A stretch of 64,000 nt of DNA, taken from assembly GCA_027405735.1 (NCBI GenBank), contig JAPEHQ010000021.1:868001-932000 (forward strand). Direction: 5' to 3'. The notes below the pieces were generated by a model that was given only the letters and a program-made list of their open reading frames with translations, did not search any database and was not told where the DNA came from. This document shows positions 1-14,088 of the stretch, piece after piece (positions within the stretch are counted from its first letter, which is position 1; each line of letters starts with the position of its first letter). The stretch comes from Mucor racemosus (taxonomy: Eukaryota > Mucoromycota > Mucoromycetes > Mucorales > Mucoraceae). The position numbers and the translations under genes were made by a program.

Positions 1-450
1 CGGCCTTTTGGTTTGTATTCATGTTTATTTTGTATTAATTTATGCTTATTTGATTCTAATTCATGCTCATCTGGTCTAAATGTATGTTCATTGGATTCCA
101 ATTTGTGCTCTTTGGTTGTCAATTTATATGCCTATCTGGTGGTCTCAATCCCTACTAATCGGAACTCATTTTATGCTTGTCTTATCTCAATTAATCCTCA
201 TTTGGTTTCAATCTATGCACTTCTGGTCTAAAGTTATGCTCATCTGCTGGTCTCAATTCATGTACGTCTCGTTTCACTTCTTTAACTTGTGGTCTTTATT
301 CATGAAGAAGTTACTTACCTTGGTAAAAATTCAAAAAGTACTATGAACATCTGATCGCAATTTGGAATATTTGGTTTCTCATATGCTTTATTTATTTACT
401 TTTAGCTCATTTTGGTATATCTGGTCTTGTCTCCTTGGTTTTGTTTCTTT
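1..450. repeat. Degenerate minisatellite, units of about 21-26 bp
   Basis: The T-rich start of the window is made of imperfect repeats of a unit resembling AATTCATGCTCATCTGGTCT. At least ten diverged units can be followed to about position 310 and weaker ones to about 450. Open frames across it are repetitive low-complexity translations and are not believable genes. The left edge is cut by the window. Confidence 0.6.
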
Positions 451-542
451 GATATTATTATCTTAGTTACTATATTTTACTCAGAAGTTAAAGCATTTTT
501 TTTGTTATCTCACTTTTGATACACCCTAGGCGGGTTTAAGTA

Positions 543-875
543 TCAAAATGATTTGATCAAGAAAAAGCGATAACTTTTACCACCTTTATTGGAATGACAT
601 CTATTTTGATGCTTTCCCATAAATTCGGTTACTATACTCAGTTGTTTGTCTTTGTACAATCGGTAATCCTGGGTCAATTTAACCTGGTTGCTCTCCATTC
701 GTGGACTTGCGACCTCTCCCCCTTTTAGGATCTTGTAGTCTTCTTTCACGGTAACCGGCTGGAAACTATAGCCCTTTCTGGCAATCGGAGTCGTACTGTT
801 TTTATAGCATCTGCTTGATTTTAGTATCACTTTATAGTATGGTGGTAAACAAGCTATAAAGTCAAATGGCAACAT
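543..875 (-). CDS. Unrecognised 110-codon ORF
   Basis: An uninterrupted frame from an ATG at 875 to a TGA at 543. The product is basic, rich in K, R, Y and S, with no signal peptide, membrane segment or motif I recognise. Composition looks more coding-like than the T-rich shadows around it, for example the alternating charged segment in its second half. It lies beside repeats, so it may be a fragment of a multicopy or transposon-derived protein. No introns or promoter could be identified. Confidence 0.3.
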   Translation of the reverse strand: MLPFDFIACLPPYYKVILKSSRCYKNSTTPIARKGYSFQPVTVKEDYKILKGGEVASPRMESNQVKLTQDYRLYKDKQLSIVTEFMGKHQNRCHSNKGGKSYRFFLIKSF

Positions 876-1347
876 GTAGATAGACCTCCTCGTGGTGTTG
901 CTGGAAACGTTTTTTTAAACGGCTAACTATCTATTCCATTAAACCAATTATACGACAATTTACTTTTTGTTCATCTAAGAGAATTTTATTGTTTATAATC
1001 TCGACCCATAATTTTTTACTTGATTTGTTTTTTCTTCAATTCTTACATTGCATAATAAAAACTACAAGGCTGAAATTAATTGTTTTATCAATCTATTTAT
1101 TATTTCCTACTTTTTGTTCTGATACAAAGTATTAAATAATACAACTAAGAAGATGTAAAGTCATTGACAGTATTAATAAAACATATACTGCACAGAATAT
1201 AAATGTATTGATGTATTGATGTATTTCTATAAACCCACGAAGTTTGAACAAAAGCAAAATTATGTAAATTTGCTTGATCGTTTCCTATATACAAGGAAAC
1301 TATTATTTACAAATACCATATAAATATATATATCCGAGAGCGCTTTG

Positions 1348-1711
1348 CCGTTACGCTAGGAGATTATATCAATTTCAAAGCTAAAACATGTACTAAATCA
1401 TTTAATAAAAATAAAGGAAAACTGTTAGGAAATGAAAGAGCACACTAAAACTAAAGAACTTTATTATACGGTTGAAACATCTTTTATATTCACATTCTCT
1501 AATTATATGACTACTCTATTAAACTGAGGCAATATATATATATATATGATCACGTCTAGGTGGCGACACACACTAGTTCCACATTTATCAATACGTACAG
1601 TATAAACCGAGCTTTATAACATATTATACAACAATAATGTAAAACTTACTATATCAAACTGCTGTGTCATAACCTCAACCAAGAAATGTACACATACTTG
1701 TGGACGTAACA
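1348..1711 (+). repeat. Diverged solo-LTR-like repeat, sister of 61211-61574
   Basis: This stretch aligns end to end, on the same strand, with the solo LTR at 61211-61574. Shared segments include GGAGATTATATCAAT near the start, a long TAATAAAAATAAAGGAAAACT block and a GGACGTAACA-like 3' end. The 5' TG has changed to CC and the flanks share only TTTG, so it is older than its sister. Confidence 0.5.
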
Positions 1712-2120
1712 TTTGAATTTTGTCGTATATTTTTAGGTTTTATAAATACTACTTAAAAAAAGAATACAATTAAAAAGAATGAGTAATGAATCAGTTCTTC
1801 AACTGTATAATAAAAACAAGATATCGTTTATTTAGATACAAAAGTATGGCCTTTTATATTGATTTGACATTGAAATCCGGAGATGTGATTTAAGGCACTA
1901 TTGACCCATGAGAACTGTTTGATAGTAATCTATGGATGGAAATGGATCAATCATAATCTAACCGTTCTTGCAGAGCATGTGAGTTGCCTTGTTTCAATGC
2001 TGCGCTCAATGTGCTAGCTTGGATGTTGATTTGATAGTTACTTGATTGATCAACCGCTGGGATAATATAATATGGTGTCATAATTTAGGTACAAGCGTTC
2101 TTGGTAATTGCTGGATAAAT

Positions 2121-2435
2121 TTAGTAGTACGCTAGGAGTCTCTTATATCCGGTATCAAGACTTTGCACTTCAATACATATCGTAGTCAATAGATTATTGT
2201 AATATGTATTGATACTGTAGAAGATAATAACGTATGGTACTTGTGGCATGCAACAAATTTTATTGAAATGGGTAAGCTCCAACCAAGTTTTTGAGGCTTT
2301 TGCATTTTCATCTTGTAGCCAGTTTTTGACAATATTCATTAATCCAGTAATAATAGCTTGATAAACTACAAGGCAAGCTAACACTAATTTGAACATTGAT
2401 GTAGAAATGGCCAGCTTAAAATTGAGAAACCGCAT
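2121..2435 (-). pseudogene. Unrecognised ORF inside R1 block b
   Basis: A 104-codon frame with hydrophobic stretches, such as a segment around residues 14-32 that could span a membrane. A shortened, diverged version lies at 34707-34892 in R1 copy 2. It therefore belongs to the repeat and not to a single-copy gene. It may be a decayed captured exon or simply an open frame in repeat DNA. I do not recognise the family. Confidence 0.25.
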
Positions 2436-2680
2436 TTGAAATGAAAATAACGCGATAAAATACTAAGGTATTGCAATGATGGTTGTTAAGTAAACTCTAA
2501 TTTATTTTTCATTCTCTACCAGGATATTTAGTTTTAGATGGCTGTAAAGACTTTTTTATTTTTTTATAAATTTTGTGAGTGATCTTTTTGTCGTATAGAG
2601 ATCCATGAAGGGACGACTGGTATGCAAAGCTAAAACGATAGGATGCTACTCATTAGTGTCTATTTAACGAATTGCTAACG

Positions 2681-2780
2681 CATTATTGAATAAATTGGCT
2701 TGAGACAAAGAGGGTAAAAAGGCGGCAATAGGTTCCAGTGATGGCCATGTTTATGTTTATGTTTATGATATTGGAGAGAT
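2681..2780 (+). pseudogene. Dynein intermediate chain exon fragment (copy A)
   Basis: Translation gives LNKLA, a stop, then DKEGKKAAIGSSDGHVY. This is the WD-repeat segment near the C-terminus of cytoplasmic dynein intermediate chains. A TGA replaces the expected Trp codon, and the splice donor after the Gly-Glu codons is mutated (GAGAT). It is a gene fragment carried at the start of an R1 c block. Confidence 0.7.
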
Positions 2781-4600
2781 AAAAATAAAACTCAATGTAA
2801 ATCACCTCTAACGCAATAATTGTATAGCAAAACTGTATTATCATCAAATAAACTATTACATAATATTAACATGTATAAAGATTTACAGTAATAAGCTTGA
2901 ATCAAGTGGTGGGTACAGCATCGTAAATTCTTGAAAAAGGTCTGTAGTATAAAATCTCTTATTCTTAAGACTTACAAGGCTTATAAGCGGAATATTAATT
3001 TAGAAAATTATTCTTGTCCAGATCATCAATTTTGACATTTTTTAATTTTTTTTTTCTGATTTTGCAAATCTAGAGTTAGCTATACTGCCAATTATAAAAA
3101 CAAAAAATATACACATATACAACATTTTGTGCTCTATTTGTTCAATCAAAAATAACAAGCATTTTTATTGCGAAATATTACATAAAAATCCCTAAACCAA
3201 AATTTCGTTTTGGGGGCAAAAGTGCAAGTTTTCATTACTTGACATTTAATATTAAGCTTTTATAAAATGCGTATTAGCTATGCCTACAATTTTCTCTCAT
3301 AATGTAGTAGATTTAAACGTTAATTTTGGTATCAAAATTTGATTTTTCTGTTTTTTGATCTAAATCATGAGCGTTGGTAAGGGTAAAATGAGTCCCGAAA
3401 ATGTCCGCTACAAAAACTGAATTTTCAGACCGTATATGGTTAAATATAAGAAAAGTAAAGTAAAAAAAAACCTTTTTTATTTAAAACTTAGATATACCAT
3501 AGTATAAGAGACTTAGCCATCCAATCTTGCGATGCTCAATTACGGCGTCGCTCTACGGGCTCGTTTTTGCACTTTTTTAATGAATGTATAATATGACAGA
3601 CAGTTTTTCTAGTAGAAAATTTTATGTTTCTATTATAGTAACAGATATTGCCTATTATTTTGCTTAGTTTATAGTTCAGGTGCTGTAATAATGCTACTAC
3701 TTTTACATTGGCTGAAATGTGCAATTTATCAGGGTTTTAATTGCGCTATATAATGTAAAGCCTTGAAAAACCTTTTCTACGTTTATTGTTTCTCTCTTTC
3801 TGTTTTCATATCCCAAGGATATTATTCACCGTTTGATAAGGCATATCAGACTATCAACCTGGTATTCTTTTCTTTTATATGAATAGGCATTCTAACATAA
3901 AGGACTGATGTTTTTAATATAATAGGTAGCAGTCTACTATACTAGAGACTGATATTTTCATTTAACCGCATTTTAAGATCAAATATCATTATTTACTACT
4001 GCATTTACTACGGCCGAACTATTATGCTTCCCATGGGCATAATGATCTGCGCAGATGGACAGAATAAAAAATTTTGTGCAGATCAGGCAGCCTGGATGAG
4101 TAGAGCAATGAAATCAAGGTTTTTTAGTCAATTTACTAAAATATATCAATCATAATATAATTAATAACAAAGATAATTTGAGTGATTTAAAGCAAATGTG
4201 AGTTATTCTGATTCAACAGTATTGCCTTATTGACGATATATATCAATCTGAAATTTGGGTTTTGAAATAGTTCTGCCCATGTTCTTCTTTCGGGTACCAA
4301 ATGGGAACAACGACATCAACCTGTTTGGCAACACTAAAAGTATTTATGCCTTTGTAAATTTCTGTTTGTAACAAACAAAATCTTTTTTCTTCCCTACTCT
4401 TTCCTCAGTTCTTTTATTTACGTTGAAAACTACAACAAAAAGACCAACATTCTTTTATAAACTGAAATCAAGAAACAGGTCTACAACAAGTACATGTTTT
4501 TCCTATTGTTTATTTGGAAATGATTTATTAACTGTTAATGTTAGGGTGCGTTATAATATCTTTTTCGAACAAAAAAAGCATCCAGGGCTTAATTATTTTG

Positions 4601-4710
4601 TTCTGGCAAAGCATTGAATAAACTGGCTTGGGACAAAGAGGGTAAATAGGTGGCAATAGGTCCCAGTGATGATAGCCATGTTTATGTTTATGATGTTGGA
4701 GGGATAAGAC
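4601..4710 (+). pseudogene. Dynein intermediate chain exon fragment (copy B)
   Basis: This is the same exon piece as at 2681 but retains the Trp codon and a few more 5' codons (SGKALNKLAWDKEG). It has an in-frame TAG after the KEG codons and a short insertion in the HVYVYD segment. It heads the second c block of R1 copy 1. Confidence 0.7.
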
Positions 4711-6006
4711 TAAAAAAACTTAATGCAAATTACCTCTAGCGCAATCATTATAAAGCAAAACTATATTATCATCAAATAAACTACTACACAATATTAATAT
4801 ATATAAAGATTTACAGTAATAAGCTTGAATCAAGTGGTGGGTACAGCATCGTAAGTTCTTGAAAAAGTTCTGTAGTATAAAATCTCTTATTTTTAAGACT
4901 TACAAAGCTTATAAGCGGAATATTAATTTAGAAAATTATTTTTGTCCAGATCATCAATTTTGACATTTTCCGAATTTTTTTTTCTGATTTTGCAAATCTA
5001 AAGTTAATTATACTACCAACTATAAAGACAAAAAATATGCATATATACAACATTTAGTGCTCTATTTGTTCAATCAAAAATAACAAACATTTTTATTGCA
5101 AAATATTACATAAAAATCCTTAAACCAAAATTTCGTTTTGGGGGCAAAAGTGCAAATTTTCATTACTTAACATTTAATATTAAGCTTTTATAAAATGCGT
5201 ATTAGCTATGGCTACAATTTTCTCTCATAATGTAGTATATTTAAACGTTGATTTTGGCATCAAAATTTGATTTTTCTGTTTTTTGATCTAAATCATGAGC
5301 GTTGGTAAGGATAAAATGAGTCCCGAAAATGTCCGCTAAAAAACTGAATTTTCAGACCTTACATGGTTAGATATAAGAAAAGTTAAAAAAAATGCTTTTT
5401 TATTTAAAACTTAGATATATACCATAGTATAAGAGACTTAGCCGTTCAATCTTGCTATGCTTAATTACGGCGTCGCTCTACGGGCTCGGTTTTGCAATTT
5501 TTCAATGAATATATGATATGACAGACGGTTTGTTTGATAGAAAAATGTATATTTTATGATAATAGATATTGTCGATTTTGTTTAGTTTATGGTTTATGCG
5601 CCGTAATGCCACTTTCACATTGGCTGAAATGTGCAATTTAGCAGGGGTTTAATTGCGCTAAATAATGTAAAGCCTTGAAAATCCTTTTCTATATGTGTTG
5701 CTTCTCTCTGTTTGTTTTCATATTTCAAGGATATACTCACTGTTTGATAAGGCATATCAGACTATCAAGTTAATATCCTTTTCTTTTATCTGAATACGCA
5801 TTCTAACATAAAGGACTAACGTTTTTAATATAGATAGCAGTCTATACTAGAGACTGATACTTTTATTTAACGGGATTCTAAGGTCAAATATCATTATTTA
5901 CTACTGCATTGTTGGATGTATTTCTTGATTACCAGATCGAATCGAAGGCAATGATATTTATATCTACTCAACGAAAAGCTAGAAGTAGTAGCTACAAACT
6001 CACGAA

Positions 6007-6159
6007 ATGTTCCAGAAAAGTGATGAAATTTTAAATGATATAGAATCGCAAAAAAACAATGATCTAATGCCTTGCCTACTAATAAGCATAGTTTTAATCG
6101 TAGCTACTGTATACTTGAAAACAAATCTTTTTACAGCTGACAATCGTAAACTAAAATAG
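6007..6159 (+). CDS. Small ORF with one predicted membrane helix, in R1 block e
   Basis: ATG at 6007 opens a 50-codon frame ending in TAG at 6157. The N-terminal half is charged (MFQKSDEILNDIE), followed by a hydrophobic segment of about 17 residues (roughly 22-38) and a short basic tail. The homologous block in R1 copy 2 (about 33799) keeps the start but is frameshifted. It could be a real small membrane protein of the repeat or chance; nothing ties it to a known family. Confidence 0.25.
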   Translation: MFQKSDEILNDIESQKNNDLMPCLLISIVLIVATVYLKTNLFTADNRKLK

Positions 6160-6690
6160 TAAGTTTAAAGAAGGTTAATTTGTTTAAATTTTATGAGTGA
6201 TAAAATTACATCTATAATATTAAATTTGGCTTGCATATAAATTTAAGCAGTAAGCGTTATTTAAGTTTATGCTCGAGCAAAGACCATTGTTGCTGTAAAC
6301 ATTATAGCTATTATCCTATTATAAACATATTTACAAACGATGATAATCGTAAATATATTGCTTCTTGCATGTATTGCTCTACATCAACAAGACAACAACA
6401 TATTGAATTGTATTGTCTATAATTTATATTAATAAAAACAAATGTAATTTAAAAACCCATTCCAGTAAAAAATGCAATGGAATTACTGTTATTATGCACA
6501 CGAACAGAATACATAATTCTGCACATACAGGGTTAGCGTGGTTGTGCTCGTATGCAGTTTCTTTTGTTGTGCCCATGTGCATATTGTTATCTTTTTAACC
6601 ATATTCAGTGGGCACAACAGCTCAGGCTTTAGTGTGAAGCCCAGCTGGGCACAACGAAATCATCTTGTGCAGCACAGGTCGGCCGTAGTG

Positions 6691-9600
6691 ACTTGAAATG
6701 CGAACAACAATAATAAACAAACGCTTCAATTGAACACAATAACAAATGCATGCTAAAAATATGAAATACCTTTTTGAACCATACATGTCGTGTAAATGAT
6801 AGCACCCTTGATCACGGTGTAATCAACTACACAAAATACAGTAACATATATATATTAAAATAGAATTCTATCCAAATCAATAATAATGATAAACAAATAT
6901 ATCAATTTAGTCAACTACTCATCTATATTGAAGTTTCACTATCAATATAAATAAGATTCAAGCATATAAAAATTATCACTTAATTCAAGGTTATTATTAT
7001 TACATAAAATAGATATAACGATAATAAACGAAACAACCATTTCCCAAAAGGTCGATATTGTCACACCTGACATCAATTCCTTATGGTCATCAATACTCTA
7101 AATGATTTACCCCCTAAAATATTAAAGCAATAAAAATGTACTCAAAACTAGAAGATTACTAAATATACATCCATTCAAGTCTGATGGTATCCAAGTTCTC
7201 CAAATCACTATAAATACCCTCATACTTTTTCAATTATTTTAAATCTTCAGAAATCTTTTGTAATAAAAATTTTAGCTGATTATAATTGTATTTCTACTGC
7301 TTTTATTTTTTTATTTTTTTATTTTAGTAAACAACTTCGTTATTTACTGCAGACGCCATGATCTCATCACGGACAACTTCTACAACAACCTACTGTGTGT
7401 CAAAAAGAATCATCTCTGAAATTCACTTATAGCTTACTGCGGACTTTTATTGAAAACGTGCACCCTTTTCAACTATTTTGTATGCATGATGGATTTTTTC
7501 AGATATCCTTTGAAAATTTTTATAAAATCAAACAATGGCTCGAAATTGATTTTTGGGGCTGCACTTAATGCACAGTAAATATATACAGAACAAGCTTTAA
7601 TTTCATTAACTAGCCACTGTCTTTGAAAGAGTTTAGTACAACAAGTTTAAAAAAGTCTTTATTCTCTGCTTAAAAAAAAATAAAGCAATTGGAAAAATGC
7701 TCGTAATCAATGAATATCGAGCCAAATGTGCTGAAAGTTTTAATATATATATACTAAAACTGTAACAGTATTCATAATTTTATTTTTAGTGCCGATTGGT
7801 TTGTTGTATTGATGGTAAGAATAAAACACGCATTTTTTTCGATTGGAATTTGTGGCCTGTAGGCTTAGCAGACCATTTCAAATGAGAAATAGCCAAAAAT
7901 GTAAGCAAATAAATATTAGAAAAAGTACAAGACAATTGTAAATCTGCATTTATTGATTGAGCTGTTGCTTTATCAGATGGTGAACAATTAATGGTGAAAT
8001 GGATAGCAGACAGCCTTTATATCTACTGGATATTTTATTTATTTAGCTACCATATGCAAGGCTTTATTCGGTCAATTTTTTTTATTATTTTGTAAACTAT
8101 CTTTAACAGTAATGCATTACTATCTCAGAGAATTTTTTTTTCTATAATTATTAGAAATGAAATTACAAAGTATTTTCACAATGGTTATTGTCATTATATG
8201 TTGATATACTGTCTTCATTTAGAGAACTTCATATTCATGAATGGACTACTAATTTAGAAGAGCTCGTATGTATTTAAATTTCTATTATTGGAATCGAGAT
8301 ATTTCAAACGAAGTATAATTGCTTTACCAACAAGACGACATGGTTACCATTTTCTACAAATGTTTTAATACTTCAAGGAGTTTTTTCGCCTTGATTGACT
8401 TTCAAAAGAAGTAGAGTTGTGGGATACTCCAGAAGAAGTAGAGCGTTTTTCAATAGTAAATAAATCGGAAGCAAAGGAGGAGTGTTGCAAAACGAAAAAT
8501 TGGTATTGTTGGGAGGAGTCATTGTGAAAGAGAAAACAATAACAAACAAACACTATAATTATCAATATAAATTTCCATAATTTATGAGAAAATAAACCTT
8601 TTATTTTTTTCTGTTGTTCCTTTTAGTAACACTGTTGGAAGTAGAGTTTTAGTAATGTCTGCTTTGTGCGTCTGAGATTTGAGTTGAATAAGCGTATATC
8701 TTTTAATAGTACAGGTAATTTATATCCCATATCCGAGCCCTCACAACAGCATTGAACTCGTTGTTTACATTATGAATGGTCAAGTGTATGACCTTGTTAT
8801 TGTTTGTTGTATCCCTCCCCCCTCTCTTTGATATAGATATCTCTTTCAACCATGTAATGATGCTTTTTTCTCCTGTCTGTTCACAAGTGATTAAAATGTC
8901 ATTGCAGTCGTAATTTATAGTTAAACAGATCAAACAATATCTCAATCAATCAATTTCTGAATTATCTTAATTTTATATACAAAATCTCCCAACAATTTTA
9001 TTCCCGTAATAAAACAAAAATTGGATGAAATCACATAATGCTCATTTTGACCCTGAAATGAGATTTTTTTTATTATATCTTTCCTAAATCAAAAAGGAGC
9101 AGAATTTCCCCTACATTTATATGAAAGCATTAAATCAACTATTAGTTACTCATAAATTAAACTTTTGTGGGGAAAACTAATATCTTTATTTTTCGAAATT
9201 ACGCAATATTTTTGGTGAGCAAAGTTTAATCAAGTGCCACCATTCGATGCAGAATTCAATGTTCTATTCGCAACTATTAATAAGCTTTTAAGATTAACTT
9301 ATTAGGTTCTGGAGTAAAATATGAAAAAATGTCAAAATGTCATTTTTCTACGTTCTGAAAATCAAATCATCATCGACCCGGTATTTGAATCCAATTTCAC
9401 TGCGGATTTGAGCTTTCAGAGCATGAAATAGCTCTTATAAAGTAAATATATCTTTAAATAAAGAGAGAGAAAAATTAAGATATAATACTATACATGTAAA
9501 GCATTGATTTCATAAAGCTGAATGTTAAATAAAATTAATTTAAAGCAAAATAAAAAATTTTAAGCATATTTATGTGATGGGCTGAGAATCGAAAATCTGC

Positions 9601-10101
9601 AGCAATCTTCTTGCTTTAAGGCGTTTCGCTTGACAACGATGCTTTTCCAAAGCTTATAATATTCCATAACAATGGAGCAATGCTTCTATAAAAAATAGTT
9701 CCTAGGCTTCAATAGTATTGTGTAAAATCGATATTGAGAAGTAGTAGATTACGATAAATCAAAGTATCGTCTGGATTGATTTCCAAAGAGTTGTAAACAT
9801 AATTAATCTACTCGCAATAAATCATTTTTTCATCCCTTTCAACATTTTCTACAGTACATATGCAAAATTTCTATATATATGTACTACTGCCGACCCCAGA
9901 ATTCCCTTTACTCCACGGAAAGCGTTACGAAAGACGTCTCCTTTGCATTGTTTCCCATTCTATTCACAAAATCCAAATCCAAATGCACATGCGCCATCTT
10001 CTAAGCTCTTTTTTTTTTTTTTTTTTTTTACGTTTCCAAAATATGCTCTCCAGCAATTCAAGATTTTAATAAATGAGATATATACAAAAGTCTAACAATA
10101 A
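6691..10101. other. Gene-poor AT-rich stretch
   Basis: I see no supported gene in these 3.4 kb. Open frames such as 8365-8565 (-), 8703-8945 (-) and 9860-10069 (+) lack recognisable motifs, splice structure or conservation. A T-run lies at about 10010-10029. The region may hold decayed repeats. Confidence 0.5.
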
Positions 10102-10954
<853 letters not shown>

Positions 10955-11511
10955 TTCCTTGATATTGTTGCTTATTGAAGGGAGGGAAAAAAAAAAGTAT
11001 ATACCAGAAAAGGCCTGGGCCAACAATACGGCATATCTGGTATAAATCATATGAAAATTCAAGATGCGCTATGTTATCCAAAGATTCCATCCAAGGTGTT
11101 CTATATGATTGATGCATTGTAAGTTTAATTTTTGAGTTTATGAGCAATATCGATAATAATAAAAACAAGACTTTATCGCATATAAAAACGACATCATAAT
11201 TGAAAATTTGTTATAATATCCAATTAAGACCAAATTAAACCATCACACCACATAGCAAATATCAAATATGCATAGGCATTTTCTCTCCTTTTATAACATT
11301 TTATACACAGGTGATACAAGACTTGAGGTTATTCATGTTTATGTACTAGTTTTATCAGGTAATTCGATTTTTCCGTGGTTGAATGATGTAATGTACATAA
11401 TACTACTGCAAGCAGCATTAATTTTCAAATGTAAAAAAAAAAAAAAAAGGTATATATACTAGACTAATTCTTAGAGAGAGATATTCTTGTATTTTTCTTA
11501 AAATCGAAAAA

Positions 11512-13567
11512 ATGCCTGGAGTTTTGATGTCTAATTTATTGCCAAGCTCCTTTTTTGGCAAAAAGGAGGCTGCTGTCAAGCCTGAACCTTCTGGTAGATC
11601 AGTAGTTGGCAAGAATGACAATTTACCTCAAAATAATGATCATAAAAACGAAGAGAAAAATATAAATCATTTGAGAACGATAGATACTAATGGTAAATCA
11701 GACATTTCAGCTGTATTATATTTGATATATTGACACATTTATTCATTAGAATATTCATCATTCTCTGCTGAAAGTCCAAATGTGTCTACAAACCATCTCA
11801 CTATAAACACTAAATTACCTCCAAAACTGGATGAAAACTCACCGTCTTCATCTATTGTCAATCATCCAAATCTGTTGGAAGAGAAAAAGAAGTTTGTTAG
11901 GCCGTCTATGCTCAATAATGCAAGCCGTCTTAACACATCTGTTCGATTTCAAGATACTAAAACCGAAGGAAGGCCTAGTATCTATCTGTTCATCTTTGTT
12001 AATCCTCTTTCAGGTGATTGTAAAGGCAAAGATTTAGTAGAGCTTCCCATTCAGCATTTTAGATTACGTCGATTTCCTCATGTTCAAGTAGAAATTCACA
12101 ATATTTTGGATGAAAAAGATCGAAATCTAGGTGTAGAAAGTATTCAACTAGTGGAACAAATGGCTAAAGATGGTCAATTACCATCTTTAGAGGACCAACA
12201 ATCAAGCGGCACACTAGCCGAACAAGGACAACAAGAATCAAATTCTCATAAAATAAGTGATACTGTGAGAACCCGACATATTCATGTATGGAGTGCAGGT
12301 GGTGATGGTACTGTCATGAGCGTATTTGAAATGTTGGTTCATCAGCATATCGATTTGGACTACATGTTTTTTTCATGTAAGATTAATCTATTTACACACC
12401 TACATCAATACTAATTTCTTTATATATTATTAGGCATTCCCTTTGGTACTGGTAATGACTTTAGTCAGGTATTAGGATGGGGTAGAACCATCAAACATCC
12501 TAATATTTTAGGAAAACGTCTACAACATTTAGAAGAACTAAACACTGAGAGATTAGAGAAATCAGAAGCTGCTCGCCTGGATATCTGGCAAGTTGAAATG
12601 ACAGCATATCATGGAGGTTATGTCAGATTAGCAGGTCCACAGCGCAAAGATGGGCACGATGTATTGGAGATTGATGAACGTGAACAGCGAGGAACTTATC
12701 CTCATATGGTGCGAAAGATGTGTAATTACATGTCTATTGGTGTGCAAGGTTATGTTGGAAGCGGTTTTGAAAAGCATCGTGCAGGCAACAGATGGGTGAA
12801 TATGGGAATTTATACGTATGAAAGCGCTAAATGGGTGTTTTGGCGTAGATTTCCACCTATTACTAGCTTTATTGAGAAAATCAAATTTAAAGATGAAACA
12901 ATACTAGTTGTTCCTGACCCTGGCAGGAAAGGAACCGATGATTTACCAAAAGATATTCCTCAAATGACAAAACATCCAATTGATTTTGTGATTCAGAATA
13001 TTCCTCATATATGGTATGTAGTAAAGCATATATAAACTGAATGGATACTCATGATTTCTATCCAGGGGAAGAGAAGTTGATTTGTGGGGTGAAGCTAAAT
13101 ATGGCTTGGAAGCAGTAGAGAATCGATCAGGGCCTACTGATCCAGAGAACTGGATGCCTCAATTAGCTAATGATAAGAAAATGGAAATTTTTACCATTCA
13201 AGACATGGTTAGTTATATTAAAAAACTTGCAAATATCAGACAACATGTATCTCGCATTGGACAGTTTGAAACACCATTTGAAATTGTCTTCAGAGAGCCA
13301 TCTTCTAAACAAGAGAAGAAATGGTGGCAAAGCTTGTTTGTGAACAAGTACAAGCAAAGAAATGTTATTTGCATCATGTGCGATGGTGAATTCTACATAC
13401 TCAAAGATCCTAAATCTCTCAAATTTAAAAGATTTGCTCAAATATGGACATTGGGCAGGCTTGATGAACATGTCAGTGGAAGGCTTGTTCAAGATGAACA
13501 AGTGTCTCGAAAACGTCAAAAAGAACAGCAGCAATCAGATCAGCAACATATACAAGAAATCTCCTAA
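11512..13567 (+). CDS. Diacylglycerol kinase family lipid kinase
   Basis: Exons 11512-11692, 11750-12376, 12434-13013 and 13066-13567 join in frame to 629 residues. The catalytic domain starts near residue 130 with the phosphate-binding segment FVNPLSGDCKGKDL. It continues with the glycine-rich nucleotide motif SAGGDGTVMSVFE, and FGTGNDFSQVLGWG immediately after the second intron. The C-terminal half is the accessory domain (NYMSIGVQG, then KYGLEA, then a basic Q-rich tail). No C1 zinc fingers, PH domain or membrane helix are visible, unlike many animal isoforms. It should phosphorylate diacylglycerol to phosphatidic acid; a related lipid substrate (ceramide or sphingoid base) cannot be excluded. 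The start chosen is the ATG at 11512, which splices smoothly into the conserved part. Confidence 0.88.
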
Positions 13568-14088
13568 TTATAAATTCTAATTTCATTAATTCAACATAAT
13601 ATCTTATGCACAATACCCAATAAAAATATAATTTACAAAACCATTTTTGCCCTGAACTAAATACAAAAAAAAAAAAAAAAAAAAGACCAACATGAATATT
13701 TAAAGAGACGTATCTGCTATATCTATTGCTCAATTAGCAAAAACTATGGTTACCATCATCCAACAGCCTGTGGCGATGAATTTTGTACCTTTTGACAGGA
13801 GCTTTAAAATTTTCAATTTGCTTTACACATCAACATCAAAGGATTATTTTGGTACTAAATATTAATGTAATATTAATTTTTAAAATGTATATTTCATTTA
13901 AAGCATTTGATCTATACTGATACATTTTTTATTTTAATACCTTATTTGTGATTTGCATAATTATATCATGTTTTCCGTCAGAAATGGTTGCGCATTATTG
14001 TGACGATTTATTCTTTTTTCTAGCTTGTTGAAAGGAGGGATTGAAGAGCAAAGATGGTTTAGTTGAACAACTTCTTTACAATATTACC
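13568..14088. other. Intergenic region with A-run
   Basis: Between the lipid kinase and the MBIP-like gene. It contains a run of about 20 A at 13665-13684, which may belong to the 3' untranslated region of the kinase, and otherwise nothing recognisable. Confidence 0.4.

Larger units (their letters stand above)
1712..6690 (+). repeat. Dispersed repeat R1, copy 1 (about 5 kb, internally duplicated)
   Basis: This region shares ordered, diverged blocks with 30510-34850. Block a is 1720-1980 (30510-30790 in copy 2). Block b is 1990-2440 (34570-34850). Block c is 2690-3960 and again 4615-5910 (31680-33700). Block d is 4010-4610 (30800-31350). Block e is 5910-6690 (33710-34560). Block c occurs twice here and once in copy 2, and each c block begins with a piece of dynein intermediate chain exon. 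No transposase, helicase or reverse transcriptase is visible, so the element looks non-autonomous. The class (Helitron-like or other) cannot be decided from what I see. Confidence 0.65.

Noticed and set aside
9585..9660. tRNA-like sequence (TTTAAGGCGTTTCGCTTGA on + and TTTTCGATTCTC on -)
   Set aside because: The two tRNA-like arms are on opposite strands and no acceptor or T-stem pairing can be formed, so it is at most a chance or very decayed match.
9860..10069. 69-codon plus-strand frame
   Set aside because: It includes a T-run translated as polyphenylalanine and has no motif; not a believable gene.
13163..13534. 123-codon minus-strand frame
   Set aside because: It is a shadow of exon 4 of the diacylglycerol kinase, which has clear family motifs.
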